From NCBI RefSeq assembly GCF_003255815.1, contig NC_037670.1:54915809-54979808 (forward strand): a DNA stretch of 64,000 nucleotides. The letters run 5' to 3'. How positions within the stretch are numbered: position 1 is the first letter of the stretch; each line of letters begins with the position of its first letter. This stretch comes from Theropithecus gelada. Lineage: Eukaryota > Chordata > Mammalia > Primates > Cercopithecidae. Shown here in pieces: positions 1 to 11,773 of this stretch. The position numbers were made by a program, and so were the translations under genes. Under the pieces are notes generated by a model. It saw nothing but the letters and a program-made list of their open reading frames with translations, was not told the origin of the DNA and did no database searches.

Positions 1-132
1 TATCACCCAAGAGCTTTATACAGAATGCACGAGAGTTGCAATTTGGTCTGATATCTTTGTACTAGCCCCATGATCATACCTGTGGCTCTAAGCCCATGTG
101 TAAGAGTAAATATTTCTAATCGGCTAGTTTCT

Positions 133-133
133 C

Positions 134-206
<73 letters not shown>

Positions 207-240
207 TTTCCTTCCTCTCTCTTTCTTCTTTCTTTCTTTT
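133..240 (+). repeat. (TTTC)n microsatellite
   Basis: About 25 tandem TTTC/CTTT units form a nearly pure pyrimidine strand that merges into the poly-T side of the minus-strand Alu that follows. It is best read as an expanded Alu A-tail. The 99-aa ORF here is only Leu/Ser/Phe repeats. Confidence 0.95.
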
Positions 241-533
241 TTTTTCGGGTGGGGGGGGTGGGGGATACAGTCTTACTCTATCACCCATGCTGGAGTGCAT
301 CTCAGCTCACTGCAACCTCTGTCTCCCGGATTCAAGCAATTCTCCTGCCTCAGCCTCCTGAGTAGCTGAGATTACAGGCACATGCCACTATGCCCAGCTA
401 ATTTTTGTGTTTTTAGTAGAGATGGGTTTTTGCCATGTTAGCCTGGCTGGTCTCAAACTCCTGACCTCTGGTGATCTGCCCACCTTGGTCTCTCAAAGTG
501 CTGGGATTACAGGTGTGAGCCCCCACATCCAGC
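235..533 (-). mobile_element. Alu (antisense)
   Basis: Reads as reverse-complement Alu from the T-run through 'tgctggagtgca' and 'ctgggattacaggtgtgagc' to 'atccagc'. The flanking duplication 'ctaatcggctagtttct' (116-132) versus 'ctaattagctagtttct' (534-550) is a target-site duplication with two mismatches. It encloses the TTTC tract, so that tract belongs to the insert. Confidence 0.95.
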
Positions 534-843
534 CTAATTAGCTAGTTTCTGATAAAAGAGTTCACACTTACCTATGTCCTGGGTTTAAAAATAAGTTGCC
601 ATTTCAACTGTGGCTGGATGTTCACATGTGAGAGTCAAAAAATCCAGCTGCGTACTGCATCTATGTGTGAGATTCAAGACTTACCCAATTTGTTATTTTC
701 ATCTGTGAGGGTGACAATCCTAACATTCAGCTGGGTATGCATACAGAAAAGACAATCTCACCTGTGTGCTTGGCCCTGTGATGACAATCTCTGTATCGCT
801 GAAGGGCATTATGTGACATGTGAGAGTGGTAACCCCCTATAAC

Positions 844-1141
844 TTTTTTTTGGGGGGGGGGTGGATGAAGTCTCGCTCTGTCGCCCAGGCTAGAGTGCAG
901 TGGCGTGATCTCGGCTCACTGCAATCTCCATCTCCCAGGTCCAACTGATTCTCCTGCCTCAGCTTCCCAAGTAGCTGGGACTACAGGCATGTGCCACCAT
1001 GCCCAGCTAATTTTTGTATTTTTAGTAAGGACAGGGTTTCACCATTTTGGCCAGGATGGTTTTGATCTCTTGACCTCAGGTGATTGCCCGCATCGGTCTC
1101 CCAAAGTGCTGGGATTACAGGCGTGAGCCACTGCTCCCAGC
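844..1141 (-). mobile_element. Alu (antisense), first of a tandem pair
   Basis: Complete antisense Alu starting in an impure T/G tract and ending 'gtgagccactgctcccag'. It is separated from the next Alu only by the short host word 'cccataac', which also occurs (as 'cctataac') before the first Alu and again after the second. Confidence 0.95.
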
Positions 1142-1149
1142 TCCCATAA

Positions 1150-1445
1150 CTTTTTTTTTTTTTCTTGAGATGGAGTCTCGCTCTGTCACCTAGGCGGAAG
1201 TGCAGTGGTGCAATCTTGGCTCACTGCAACCTCTGCCTCCCGGGTTCAAGCAGTTCTCTGCCTCAACCTCCCAAATAGCTGGGATTACATGTGCCCTCCA
1301 CCATGCCCAGCTAATTTTTGTATTTTTATTAGAGATGGGGCTTCATCATCTTGGCCAGGTTGGTCTTAAACTCCTGACCTCATGATCCACCCGCCTTGGC
1401 CCCCCAAAGTGCTGGGATTAGCGACCTGAGCCACCGCACTGGGCT
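1150..1445 (-). mobile_element. Alu (antisense), second of a tandem pair
   Basis: Complete antisense Alu with 'tgagatggagtctcgctctg' after the T-run, ending 'ccaccgcactgggctg'. It is flanked on both sides by 'cccataac'. Together with the preceding Alu this gives three copies of one target-site word around two insertions. Confidence 0.95.
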
Positions 1446-1599
1446 GCCCATAACTTTTATATAAAGAGGAGACCCAGGGTCTTACCCGTTACACTAAGCC
1501 TCAGTACAAGAGACAGCATTGCTCATATTAGCCGGCTCAAGGAACAAAAGACATCGTCACACCTCTGAGCTTGGACAAGATATATATCAGAATCCCAGC

Positions 1600-4020
1600 T
1601 GTGGGTAGAGAGTAAGCAGGAGAGTAACTTTACCTGGGGACTGGGAAAAAGACGTGTTATAATATTCCCTGAGGACTGGCACCAGGAGAGTCACATCACC
1701 TGGGTACCAGGCCAGGGATATGTCACAATTCCTTCTGGAAATCAGGACAAAGAAAGCAGTGTCACAATACCTGCATGCTGGGCCCAATGATACGTCACAT
1801 TGCTCCCTGTAGGCAATATCCAGGCAGGAAAGATACATTTTCCCAATCGTGGACCCAGCAATATGTCACAATCTTCCTTGCGTGCAGGATGCAGGCAGAA
1901 CAGGAGAGTCACATCTCAGTGACAGATGTGAGGATACTTTACAATGCCCCCCTGTTGGCAGGGCCAAGGCAGGAGTCTTAAATCCCACTCCTGTAGGGCT
2001 CAGCCATAGGTCTCAATACCCAATATATGCAAGGTGCAGGCAAATAAGACAGTCACATCACCTAGGTGTTGGGTCAAGTGACACACTCCAATCCCCTTTT
2101 TTGTCAGGGCCTAGGCAGAAGGAAAGAGTCACATCACCTAGGTGATGAACAAAATAATATGTCATAATACCCTTGCAGGCAAAGTGCAGGCAAAAGAGTT
2201 GCATCACCTAGGCTTTGATCCCAGTCATATGTCACAATGTAAAATGTATGCCGAGCCTAGGCAGGAGAAGAGAGTCACATCACCTAGCCTCTTGGCCCAG
2301 TGATACATCACAATCCCTTGGACAGAGCCCAAGCTGTAGAAGAGAGTCACATCATCACCTAGGTGCTGGGTCCAGCAATATGTCACAATAAACCCTAAGG
2401 GGAGGGCCCAGGCAGGAGAGTCACAACACCTAGGTGAGAGGCCTAGAGGTATATCACACTGCATCCTGCATTAAGACTAAGGAAGAAGAAAAAGAAAGTC
2501 ATAAAGCCTGTGGGATAGACCAAGTTATATTTCACAATCATCCTAGTGAATATGGTTGAGGCATGAGTGGACAGCCACATGATGTAGGTGCTGAGCCAAG
2601 TAATTTGTCACAATCCCCTCTGTGATTAGGGACCAGGCAAGAGAAAAAAGTCAAATCACCTGGGTGATGGGTGCAGAGATATGTCACAATATGCCCTGTA
2701 GGCAGGGCTCAGACAAGAGAGTAACATCACTTTGGTGTTGGATTCAGAAATATGTCACAATGCCCCATGTAAGCACAGCACAAGCAGGAGAGTCAGAAAA
2801 ATTGAATGCGAGGCCTGCTAATATTTTATAATTTCCACTGTGGACAGGTTCAAAGAAGAAAAGGAGACTTACATAATCTAGGCTATAGGCCCAGTGATGT
2901 ATCATCATTACCTCTATTGACAGGAACCAGGCAAGAGTATCACATCACCTTTGTGCTAGGTGATTTGCTAGGTCACATCACCTAGGAGATGAACAGCAAT
3001 ATATTACTCTTTCTTCTCTGGGCATGGCCCAGGCAAGAGAGAAACATCACATTACTTAGGTACTGGGCCCAGAGATATATCACCATATTTCTTTTTTTTT
3101 TTTTTTTTTTTTGAGATGGAGTCTCGCTCTGTCACCCAGACTGGAGTGCAGTGGCAAGATCTCGACTCACTGCAACCTCTGCCTTCCAGGTTCAAGCAAG
3201 TCTGCTGCCTCAGCCTCCTGAGTAGCTGGGACTACAGGCATATGACACCACACCTGGCTAATTTTTGTATTTTTAGTAGAGACGGGGTTTCGCCATGTTG
3301 GCCGGGGTGATCTCAATCTCCTGACCTTGTGATCCACCTGTCTCAGCCTCCCAAAGTGCTGGGATTACAGGTGTGAGCCACCACACCAGGCCAACACTAT
3401 ATTTCTTATAGGCAAAGACATGGTAAGCAGGGAGAGTAAAATCAAATAGTTGATGGTCCCAGAGATATGTCACAATGCCCCCATGTGGGCAGGGTTCAAA
3501 CATGAGACACAGGTCACCTTGGTGCTGGTAACAGCAATATGTTACAATGCCTTCTGAGGGCAATGCTTAAGAAACAGAGTAACATTACCATCATGTTGGG
3601 CCCAGCATGATGTCACAATCTCCCCAATAAGCAAAACCTCAGAAGAGGAGAAGAGTCACATCAGCTAGGTACTGGACCAAGCCATATGTTACATTTTCCC
3701 CTGTGAGCCAGGACCAGGCAAAATAAGATAGTCATATCATTTGGGTGATAGGCCCATGATATGTCACAATTTTTGTATAGGCAGGGCTTAGGCAAGAAAG
3801 TTAAATCAAATGGGCATAGGACCAAGTGATACGTTACAGTGCCTCCCGTGGGCAGTATCAAGGCATGAGAGGAGACACATGACCCGGGTGCAAGTTTCAA
3901 TGAAGTCAAAATGCCCTCTGTGGGCAGTGCCATGGAAGGAAAATAGAGTCACATGACCTAGGTTCTGTTATATGTCTCAATCTCATATGTGGGCTGGGTC
4001 AAAGCAGTAGAGTCAAATCA
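1600..4020 (+). repeat. Satellite A array 1 (about 75-bp units, plus orientation)
   Basis: Tandem degenerate units of about 75 bp have the core words gtcacatcacctaggtg, tgctgggcccagca, atatgtcacaat and gggcagggcccaggca. Individual units differ by substitutions and small indels, so the array is old and not recently homogenised. An Alu interrupts it at 3091-3392. All six reading frames are rich in short ORFs because the unit is close to a multiple of three and contains few stop triplets. I see no evidence of coding. Confidence 0.9.
3091..3392 (-). mobile_element. Alu (antisense) in A array 1
   Basis: Antisense Alu with a T-run, 'tgagatggagtctcgctctg', and an end at 'ccaccacaccaggcc'. The satellite context 'caccatatttct' before it and 'caacactatatttct' after it show the insertion point inside an A unit. 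Confidence 0.95.
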
Positions 4021-5095
4021 CTCAGGTATTGGACTGGGGCCTATGTAGCAATAACACCTGCAGGAAGGTCCAGGGATGAGATTTACAATTTCACACATCA
4101 CAGTTCTATGTATAAGAGTTAACATCTCCTGTATGATGGTTCTAAGTGTACGAGTTACAGTTTCAATGGCTGACAGAATCCATGCTTGAGAATCCCATTT
4201 TGTCCTGTGCACTGTGTCTTTTTAGTGGAGACACAGCCTCACAGGTGTGCTGAATCTTAACCTGAGTGTCATAAACCCACCTGTGGAACAGATCCACATA
4301 TGAGGGTCAATTTTCCAACTTTCAACCACCTCAAGGTGTGAGATTTAGGACCTCAACAGTGGGCTGTGTTCATGTGGGAGAAAGACAATCTTTACAGTCA
4401 CCTAGTTGTGCATATGAGTGTCAAAATCTCACTTGCGTGCTGGGCCCTATTAGAATACTTTCTGTACCACCTGAGGGCTATATACAACATGCATAAGAGT
4501 CAAATTTTGCTCTGATTCCTTCATGCTGAAAAGGACCCATGATTGTACCTGCGGCCCTAAGCCCAAGTATGAGAGTCAACATCTTTCCTATTGACTGTGT
4601 CCAGAAAGGAGAGTCCTCACCCGCTCATAAGCCTAAACCCAACTTATAGGCAGGTGAGGACTCTCCTATCTGGACACAGACAATAGGAAATGAGTACCCA
4701 TTCCAATTGTGGCTTGTTTTCCAGATATGACAGTCACAATTCAAACTGTGGACTGTGTTCGTGTGTGAGTTTCAGGACCTCAGCAGTAGGCTGTGTTTAT
4801 GTCTGAGGGTAAAAATTCCAATGGCTGGTGAAATGCACATATAACACAATCTCACTTGTGTTCTGGGATCTGCAATAACACTGTAGTACCCAAATGTTCT
4901 ATATGATATAGGAGAGTGGTAACTTACTATGACCTTTCCACAAAGAGGAGACCCACGATCACACTCATTTCCCTAAGCCTAACTATAAGAGACGGTATTT
5001 CTCCTATTGGTTGGTTCAAGGTATAATAGTCATTATTGCACCTGTGGGCTGGAACAAGATATATGTCACAATCCCTCCTCTCCGTAAGAAGTGAG
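4020..5095 (+). repeat. Satellite B block 1 (near complete, about 1.1 kb)
   Basis: Begins with 'ctgcaggaaggtccaggg' at 4060. It then runs through 'ctgtatgatggttctaagtg', 'ccacctgtggaacagatcca', 'ttttccaactttcaaccacc', 'ctttacagtcacctagttg', 'cctgcggccctaagcccaag' and 'cacaatctcacttgtg' to 'cctattggttggttcaaggt'. It carries a foldback at 4587-4687 (separate entry). It has no transposon inside, so it serves as a reference copy for the other B blocks. Confidence 0.9.
4587..4687. repeat. Foldback inverted repeat inside B block 1
   Basis: The 35-bp arm at 4587-4621 is the reverse complement of 4653-4687 with two mismatches. The spacer is 31 bp and itself has partial complementarity ('cataag' and 'cttata'). 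In other B blocks this place reads 'tcctcacctgcctacaagctggg' once in forward orientation only. Here a forward half-copy is followed by a full inverted copy, then forward sequence resumes at 'aaatgagt'. Confidence 0.9.
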
Positions 5096-5589
5096 CAGGA
5101 CAGCCGCATCACCTAGGTGCTAGGCCATGAATATTTCACAACTTTTCCTGAAAGCAGAGACCAGACAGGAGAGTCACATCATTTGTGTGTGTGGCAGAGA
5201 ATATTTTAAAATCTCTTCTTGAAAGCAATGCAGAAGAAGCAGAATCATTTCATCTGGATGCTGGGCCCAGCAATATGTCACAGTGCTCCCTGTAGGAAAG
5301 GCCCAGGCAGAAGAGATACGTCTATCAGTTGCTGCATGCAGAAATATGTCACAATTTTTCTTGTTGGCAAAATGCAGGCAGAAATGAAGAGTCACAACTT
5401 TTAGGTGATGGATGCAATTTTTAGGGAATGGATGGATTTCACAAGGATCCCTGCAGGCAGGGTTCAGGCAGGAGACTCACATTCCCTAGGTTCTGGGTCT
5501 AGCAATATGTCATAGAACCAAAAATATGTGGGGCAAAGCAAAAAGAGGGGAGTTACATCATCTAGGATTTTGGTCCACCAATATGTCAC

Positions 5590-5962
5590 TGATATTGTTT
5601 GGCTCTGTATCTCCATCCAAGTCTCATCTTGAATTGTAATCTTTATAATTCCCACATGTAAAGGGAGGGACCAGGTGAGGGTAATTAAATCGGGGGGTGG
5701 TTTATTCCATGCTGTTCTCATGATAGTGAGTTCTCACAAGATCTGATGGTTTTATAAGGGGCTCTTCCTTCTTTGCTTAGCATTTCTCCTTCGTACCACC
5801 TTGTAAAAAAGGTGCCTTGCTTTTCCTTTGCCTTCCACCATGATTGTAAGTTTCCTGAGGCCTCTCCAGTCATGCTGAACTGTAAGTCAATTAAACCTCT
5901 TTCCTTTATAAAGTACCTAGTTTTGGCAGTTATTTATAGCAGTATGAGAATGGACTAATAAA
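5590..5962 (+). mobile_element. THE1/MST-type MaLR solo LTR
   Basis: Recognised by its ordered LTR landmarks: 'tgatattgtttggctctg' at the start, 'catcttgaattgta', 'gtgctgttctca' near 'catgat', 'gatctgatggttttataag', 'gccttccaccatgattgtaag' and 'ctttataaagtacc' before the end 'tggactaata'. About 370 bp is the usual length for this class of primate MaLR LTR. The flanks 'gtcac' and 'gtcag' would be a decayed 5-bp duplication. No internal retroelement body is present, so this is a solo LTR. Confidence 0.92.
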
Positions 5963-7465
5963 GTCAGTATCCCCTTTTGGCCAGGCCCAGGCAAAAGAGA
6001 AGAGTCACATCTTCTAGGTGATGAACAAAAATATACGACAGAATGCCCTTGTGTGTAGGCCCCATGCAGAAAATTCATAAAACCTAGGTGTTGGCCTCAG
6101 TCATATATCACAATATGCAATGTATGCAAGGTCCAGGCAGTAGAAGAGAGTCACATCACCTGGATCTGAGCCCAGCAATATGTCAAAATCTCTTATTGGA
6201 CAAAGCTCAAACAATAGAAGAGAGTCACATTGCCTTGGTATGTCTAATGATACATTACAATTCTTTCTTGGTCAAAGCCCAATCAGTAGAAGAGAGTCAA
6301 TTCACACAGTTCTGGGTTCAGCAACATGTCACAATATCCTTTGAGGAGAGGGCTCACGCAGGAGAGTCACATCACCTGAGTGACAGGCCCAGAGATATGT
6401 CACAATTTACCCTTTGGGAAGGGCTCAGAAACAACGGGAGAGTCACATAACCTAGAGGCTGGGCCCAGCTATATGTCACAATCACCCCAGTTGGCAGAGC
6501 CCAGGCATAAGAGAAATGTCACGTCATGTAGTTGCTTACCTAAGAGATGTGTCACAATTTTCACTGTGAATAGGTCCCAAGAAGAAGAGTCACATTATCC
6601 AGGTAATGGATCCAGAGATATGTTACAATGCTCCCTGTGGGTAGAACTCAGAAAAAAAGGAAAATTACATAACATAAAGGCTGAGTTTAGCTATGTCAAT
6701 TATCTCAGTGGGCAGGCCCAAGGCATGAGAGAAAAATCACATCATTAGTAAGTGCAGGGCCAGGTGAAATGTCACAATACTTACCATGTACAGGACGCAG
6801 AAAGAAGAGGAGGGTCACATCATTTAGGTGATGGGCCCAGAATTAAGTCACAGTGAGTTTTGTGGGGAGGGACCAGGCAAAAGAATCACGTCACCTCACT
6901 GCTGGGCCCAGCAATAAGTCACTTTCTCTTCTGTGAGCACCATCCAGGCAGAAGAGGGAGTCATATCACCTAGGTGCTGGGCCCAGAGTTATGTCCCCAC
7001 TTGGCCTCCCAAATCACTGGGATTTGCCTCTCCTACAGTCAGAGCCAAAGAAAGTGAAGAGAATAACCTCAAATAGTAAATGGGCCCAGAGATATGTCAC
7101 AATAGCCCCTGTGGGCAGGGTCCAGGCAGGAGACTCACATCACCTTGGTGCTGGGCCCAGCAATATGTCACAATGAACTTCAGAGTTCAGGGCCAAGGCA
7201 AAAGTGTAGCTACAACTTGGTGTTAGGCCCAGTGATATGTCACAGTCTTCCCTGTTGGTAGAACCTAGGAAAAAGAGAAGAGTCACATCAGCTAGGTGCT
7301 GGGCCCAGCAGTAAGTCACAGTCTCCTCTGTAAGGACCAGGCAGGGGAAGAGAATCACATTGCCTGTGTGACAGATGCAGAGGTATGTAACATGATGCCT
7401 CCATTAAGCAGGGCTGAGGCAGGAAAGTTACATCATTTGTGTGTTGGATGTAGCAATATGTCCAA

Positions 7466-7759
7466 TTTTTTTTTTTTTCTAAACAGAGCCTTGCTCTGTT
7501 GCCCAGGCTGGAGTGTGATGTCATGATCTCAACTCACTGCAACCTCCGCCTCATGGGTTCAAGCAATTCTCCTGCCTCAGCCTCTTGAGTAGCTGGGATT
7601 ACAGGTGCATGCCAACATGCCCAGTTAATTTTTGTATTTTTAGTAGAGACGGAGTTTCACCATGTTGGCAAGGCTGGTCTCAAACTCCTGACCTTGTGAT
7701 CCACCCACCTTGACCTCCCAAAGTGCTGGAATTACAGGCATGAGCCACCGCACCCAGCC
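7466..7759 (-). mobile_element. Alu (antisense) in A array 2
   Basis: Antisense Alu with a T-run, 'gccttgctctgttgcccagg', and an end at 'ccaccgcacccagcc'. The surrounding A unit is split between 'atgtccaatt' and 'acattttacaattt'. Confidence 0.95.
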
Positions 7760-8029
7760 AACATTTTACAATTTTCCTGGGAACAGGGCACAGGCAGAAG
7801 CCATTTACTACCAAGATGCAGAACCCAGCAACATGTCGCAATGCCCCTGTTAGCAGTGCCAAAGCAGAAGGGGAGGCCCACATAACCTTGGTGCAAAGCC
7901 CAGCGATATAGCAAAATGCCCCTGTGGGCAACACCAAGGCAGTAGAATAATGTCACATCATGTAGTTTCTGGGTTAAGCAACATGTCTCAATTCCACCTG
8001 TTGTGCCCAGCTAGGAAAGTCAAATCACT

Positions 8030-9410
8030 CAGGTACTGGGCAAAGAAATGTTTTACAATCACATCTGCATAAAGGCCCAGGGATAAAATTAACAATTATG
8101 TACATGTCCCAGTCCTAGGTATTAGAGTCAATACCGCCTGTATGTAAGGTCCAAGTACATGAATCAGTCTCAACAGGCGACTGGATCCATGCTTGGGAGC
8201 TACAATCCCTCAAGTCCACTGTATATTCTTCATAGAGTCACAGCCTCACAGGTTTGCTGAATCTTGGCCTGAGAGTCACAAACCCACCTGTGGACCAGAT
8301 CCATGTATGGGAGTCCATTTTCCAACTTTTGACTGCCTCCGGGTATGAGGTTCAGGACCCCAACATTGGCTTTATTTATGTGGTTAAATGACAATCTTTA
8401 TTGTTGGCCGGGTATGCATACAAGTGTCACAATTTTACTTGTGTACTGGACATTGTAGGGACCCTCTCTGTCTTACTGAGGGCATCACACAGTATGCATG
8501 AGAGTTGCAATCTGCTCTGAAACCTTTGTACTTGGATCCAGAGATATGTCACAATGCTCTAGGTTTATAACCGTATTTAGGCTTATAACCACTATCTTAC
8601 CTGTGATTGTAAGCACAGATATGAGACTGAACATCTCTTAAAATGACTGGCTTTAGAGAGGAGGGTCTTTACCTGCCTACAAGCTCAGTTTAGAAATTAG
8701 TAACCATGGGCTGGGCGTGGTGGTTCATGCCTGTAATGCCAGCTCTTTGGGAGGTCGAGGCGAGTGGATTGCCTGAGGTAAGGAGTTCGAGACCAGCCTG
8801 GCTGACATGATGGAACCCCATCTCCACTAAAAATATAAAAATTAGCCGGGTGTGGTGGCAGGCAGCTGTAATCCCAGCTACTGGTGAGGCTAAGGCAGGA
8901 AAATCCCTTAAACCTGGGAGGTGAAGGTTGCAGTGAGCCAAGATTGCGCCATTGCACTCCAGCCTGGGCAACAAGAGCGAAACTTTGTCTCAAAATAAAA
9001 AAAAGAAGAAAAAAAAAAAGAAATGAGTAACCATTCCAACTGTGGCCAGATGTTCAGATGTTCACATATGTAATCACAAATCTAATTGTGGACTGCATCC
9101 ATAAGTTGGATTGAGGATGTCACCATTGGGCTCTCTTCATGTGTCAAGGTGACAATGCTAATAGTCGGCTGGGTGTGCACATGAGAAGAAAAATCTCCCC
9201 TGTGTGCTGGGCCTGAATTTACACTCTCTGTATCACCCAAGGGCTTTATACAATGTGGGAGAAAGTGGTAATTCTTTATGATCGTTATACAAAGAGGAGA
9301 CTCAGCATCCTACCTCTTTCCCTCAGCCTAGCTATAAGACAGAGTATTTATTTTTACTAACTAATTTGAGGAATGAGAGTCATCATCACACATAGAAGTT
9401 AGGCCAAGAT
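8030..9410 (+). repeat. Satellite B block 2 (contains an Alu)
   Basis: Same landmark order as block 1: 'aaggcccagggataaaatt', 'gggagctacaatccctc', 'ccacctgtggaccagatcca', 'ttttccaacttttgactgcc', 'actgaggg', 'gaggagactcagcatcctacc'. The Alu at 8708-9020 sits at the 'agaaatgagtaacca' point. Confidence 0.9.
8708..9020 (+). mobile_element. Alu in B block 2
   Basis: Plus-strand Alu from 'ggctgggcgtggtgg' to an A-rich tail. Target-site duplication 'agaaattagtaacca' before and 'agaaatgagtaacca' after (one mismatch). Confidence 0.95.
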
Positions 9411-11345
9411 ATATGTCACAATGTCATTAGTTGGTAAGGATTGTGCAGGAGAGTCACATCAACCGGTGGCTGGGAGAGGAATATGTCACAATCTTCCATA
9501 TGGGCAGAATGCAGGCTAAAGAGGGGAGTTACATCTCCTGGGTGACAGATGCAGATATATATTACAAGGCCCTGTGTGTGACGATGCAGGTATTTATCAC
9601 AAGGCAGTGCCCAGGCAAGAACTTCCCATTCTGAAAGTTTTGGACCCAGCAATATGTCACAATATCCAAAGTATATGGATTTGAAAAAAAAAGAGAGTCA
9701 AATCTCAGGTGTTTGGTCCACTGATGTGAGGCCCAGGAAGAAGAGGAGAGTTACGTCACCTAGGTGATGAATTAAAAAAAAGTGTCATAATACCCCTATG
9801 GCCAGATCCCATGCAGAAGAGTCTCATTGGACCAAGCCATATGTCACAATACACAATATATACAGCACCCAGGCAGAAGATGAAAGTCACGTCACCTAGG
9901 TACTAGGCCCAGTGGTACATCACAGTCCCTTTCAGGGCATAGCTCAAGCAATAGAAAAGAGTCACATAAACTAGGTGCTGAGTTTGGCAATTTGTCACAA
10001 TACCCTTTGAGGGTAGGCCCCAAGAAAAAAACTCACATCGCCTAAATAAGGGGGGCATAGATATGCCGCAATGTCCCCTGTGGGTATGGCTCAGGAAGAA
10101 GTGAGTCACGTAAGTTTAGGGCTTGCCCAAACTAGATATTACAATCACTCCAGTGGGCAGTGCTGAGAAATAAGAGGAGAATCATAAAAGGTAGGTGGTG
10201 GGCGGGTGCGGTGGCTCACACCTATAATCCCAGCACTTTAGGAGGCGGAGGCAGGCAAATCACCTGAGGTCAGGAGTTTGAGACCAGCCTGACCAACATG
10301 GAGAAACCCCATCCCTACTAAAAATATAAAATTAACTGAGTGTGGTGGTGGGTGCCTGTAATCCCAGCTACTTGGGAGGCTGAGGCAGGAGAATCGCTTG
10401 AACCCGGGAGGCGGAGGTTGCGATGAGCCAAGATGACGCCATTTTACTCCAGCCTGGAAAACAAGAGCAAAACTCCATCTCAAAAAAAAAAAAGGTAGGT
10501 GCTGGGCCAAGCCATATGTCACAATCCCTGCTGTGGACAGGTCCCAGAAAGAAGAGAAGAGTCTCATTATCCAGGTAATTGGCCCAGAGACAAGTCACAA
10601 TAACTCCTGTGGGCAGGGATCCGACAGAAGAATCACATCACTTGTGTGCTGAGCCCAGGAATAAGTCATTCTCTCTTCTGTGGAAATTGCCCAGACAAGA
10701 ATAACAAGTCATATCACCTAGGTACTATGACCAGAGATATGTCACAATCTTTCCTATGGGCAAATCCCAGGAAAGAGAAGAGAGACACATTAAATAGTTG
10801 ATTGGCCCAGAGATATGTCACAATGCCCCTGTGGGCAGGTTTCAGGCAGGAGACACATCACCTTGGTTCTGGGCTCAGCTATATGTCACGATGTCTTCTG
10901 ACGGCAGGGCCAAGGCAAAAGAGTAATGTCACCTTGGTGCTGGGCACAGTGATATGTCACCATTTCCCTTACAGGCAGAACCTAGAAAAAAGAGGAGAGT
11001 CACATCAGCTGGATTCTGGGTGTAGCAATATGTCACAATACCTGCTGTGAGCAAAGACAGGTAGAAGAAGAGTGTGACATCATGGAGCCTCCTGTAGGCA
11101 GGGTCATGGCAAGACAGTTACATTACCTGCATGCAAGGCCTAGTGATATGCAACAATGTCTACTTCGGGCAGTGCCAAAGCAGAAGAGAAGACTCATATC
11201 ACCTGGGTGCAAGGCCCAGTGATATGTCACAATGCCCACTGTGGGCAGTACTGAGACAGAAGACTAGATCACATTACCTAGGTGCCGGGTCCAGCAGCAT
11301 GGCACATTTTGAACTGTGAGCTAGACCCAGGCAAGAGAAATCACT
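9410..11345 (+). repeat. Satellite A array 3
   Basis: Tandem units of about 75 bp in plus orientation, interrupted by a plus-strand Alu at 10201-10493. Several units keep near-consensus cores, for example around 10802-10900 and 11213-11240. Confidence 0.9.
10201..10493 (+). mobile_element. Alu in A array 3
   Basis: Plus-strand Alu 'ggcgggtgcggtggctcac' to a short A-tail. The host word 'aaaggtaggtg' flanks it on both sides (10189-10199 and 10491-10501), a clear target-site duplication. Confidence 0.95.
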
Positions 11346-11744
11346 TAAGACCTGGGTAGAGACTTATTTAACAATCACACCTGTAGGAAGGTACAGGGAT
11401 GATATATTAACAAGCCCACACATGTCCGGGTTCTAGGTATGAAAGTCAACACCTCTTGTATGTTGGGTTTAAGTATATGAGTCACCATCTCAGCAGTGGA
11501 CTGGATCAGTGCATGGGAGCCTCAATCTTTTCTGCAGACTGTCTCACCTTAGTAGTCATAGTCTCACAGGTTTGCTGAATCTTAGCCTGAGAGTCACCAA
11601 AACACCTGTGGACATGATCCACCTATGAGAGTCAATTTTCCAACTTTTGACTGCCTCCAGGTGTGAGATTCAGAATCTCAATAGTGGGCTGTGTTCATGG
11701 GAAATAACAATCTTTACTGTCAGCAGGATATGCATATGAGTGTA
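11345..11744 (+). repeat. Satellite B block 3, truncated at an inversion junction
   Basis: Begins 'tgtaggaaggtacaggg' (about 11384) and follows the B order to 'gatatgcatatgagtgt'. It then stops abruptly at the hairpin 11745-11773. The following two-thirds of a normal B block is missing here. Confidence 0.88.
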
Positions 11745-11773
11745 GGGTCAATCCTCTTGGGAGAGATTGACCC
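11745..11773. repeat. Hairpin at the left inversion junction
   Basis: 'gggtcaatc' (11745-11753) and its exact reverse complement 'gattgaccc' (11765-11773) flank an 11-base spacer. It lies exactly between forward satellite on the left and inverted satellite on the right. That places it at a rearrangement junction, although the hairpin could also be an accident of the joining. Confidence 0.9.

Larger units (their letters stand above)
1..1600 (+). repeat. Satellite B block, 3' two-thirds, split by three Alus
   Basis: The window opens inside a B block (satellite pieces at 1-132, 534-843, 1142-1149 and 1446-1600). Landmark phrases in fixed order are 'agctttatacag', 'gttgcaat', 'cctgtggctctaagccca', then 'gctggatgttcacatgtgagag', 'gacaatcctaacattcagctggg' and 'gaagggcattatgtgacatg', ending in 'cataacttttatataaagagg'. 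The same order recurs in every other complete B block of the window. The block is built of diverged monomers of roughly 37 bp. No gene is present. Confidence 0.85.
5095..8030 (+). repeat. Satellite A array 2 (about 75-bp units)
   Basis: Tandem A units, plus orientation, with repeated 'gtcacatcacct' and 'atatgtcacaat' cores. Interrupted by a THE1-type LTR (5590-5962) and an antisense Alu (7466-7759). Roughly 30 units remain by hand estimate. Confidence 0.9.

Noticed and set aside
69..369. Possible signal-peptide-like ORF of Leu/Ser/Phe repeats
   Set aside because: It is the (TTTC)n microsatellite and the antisense Alu read in frame.
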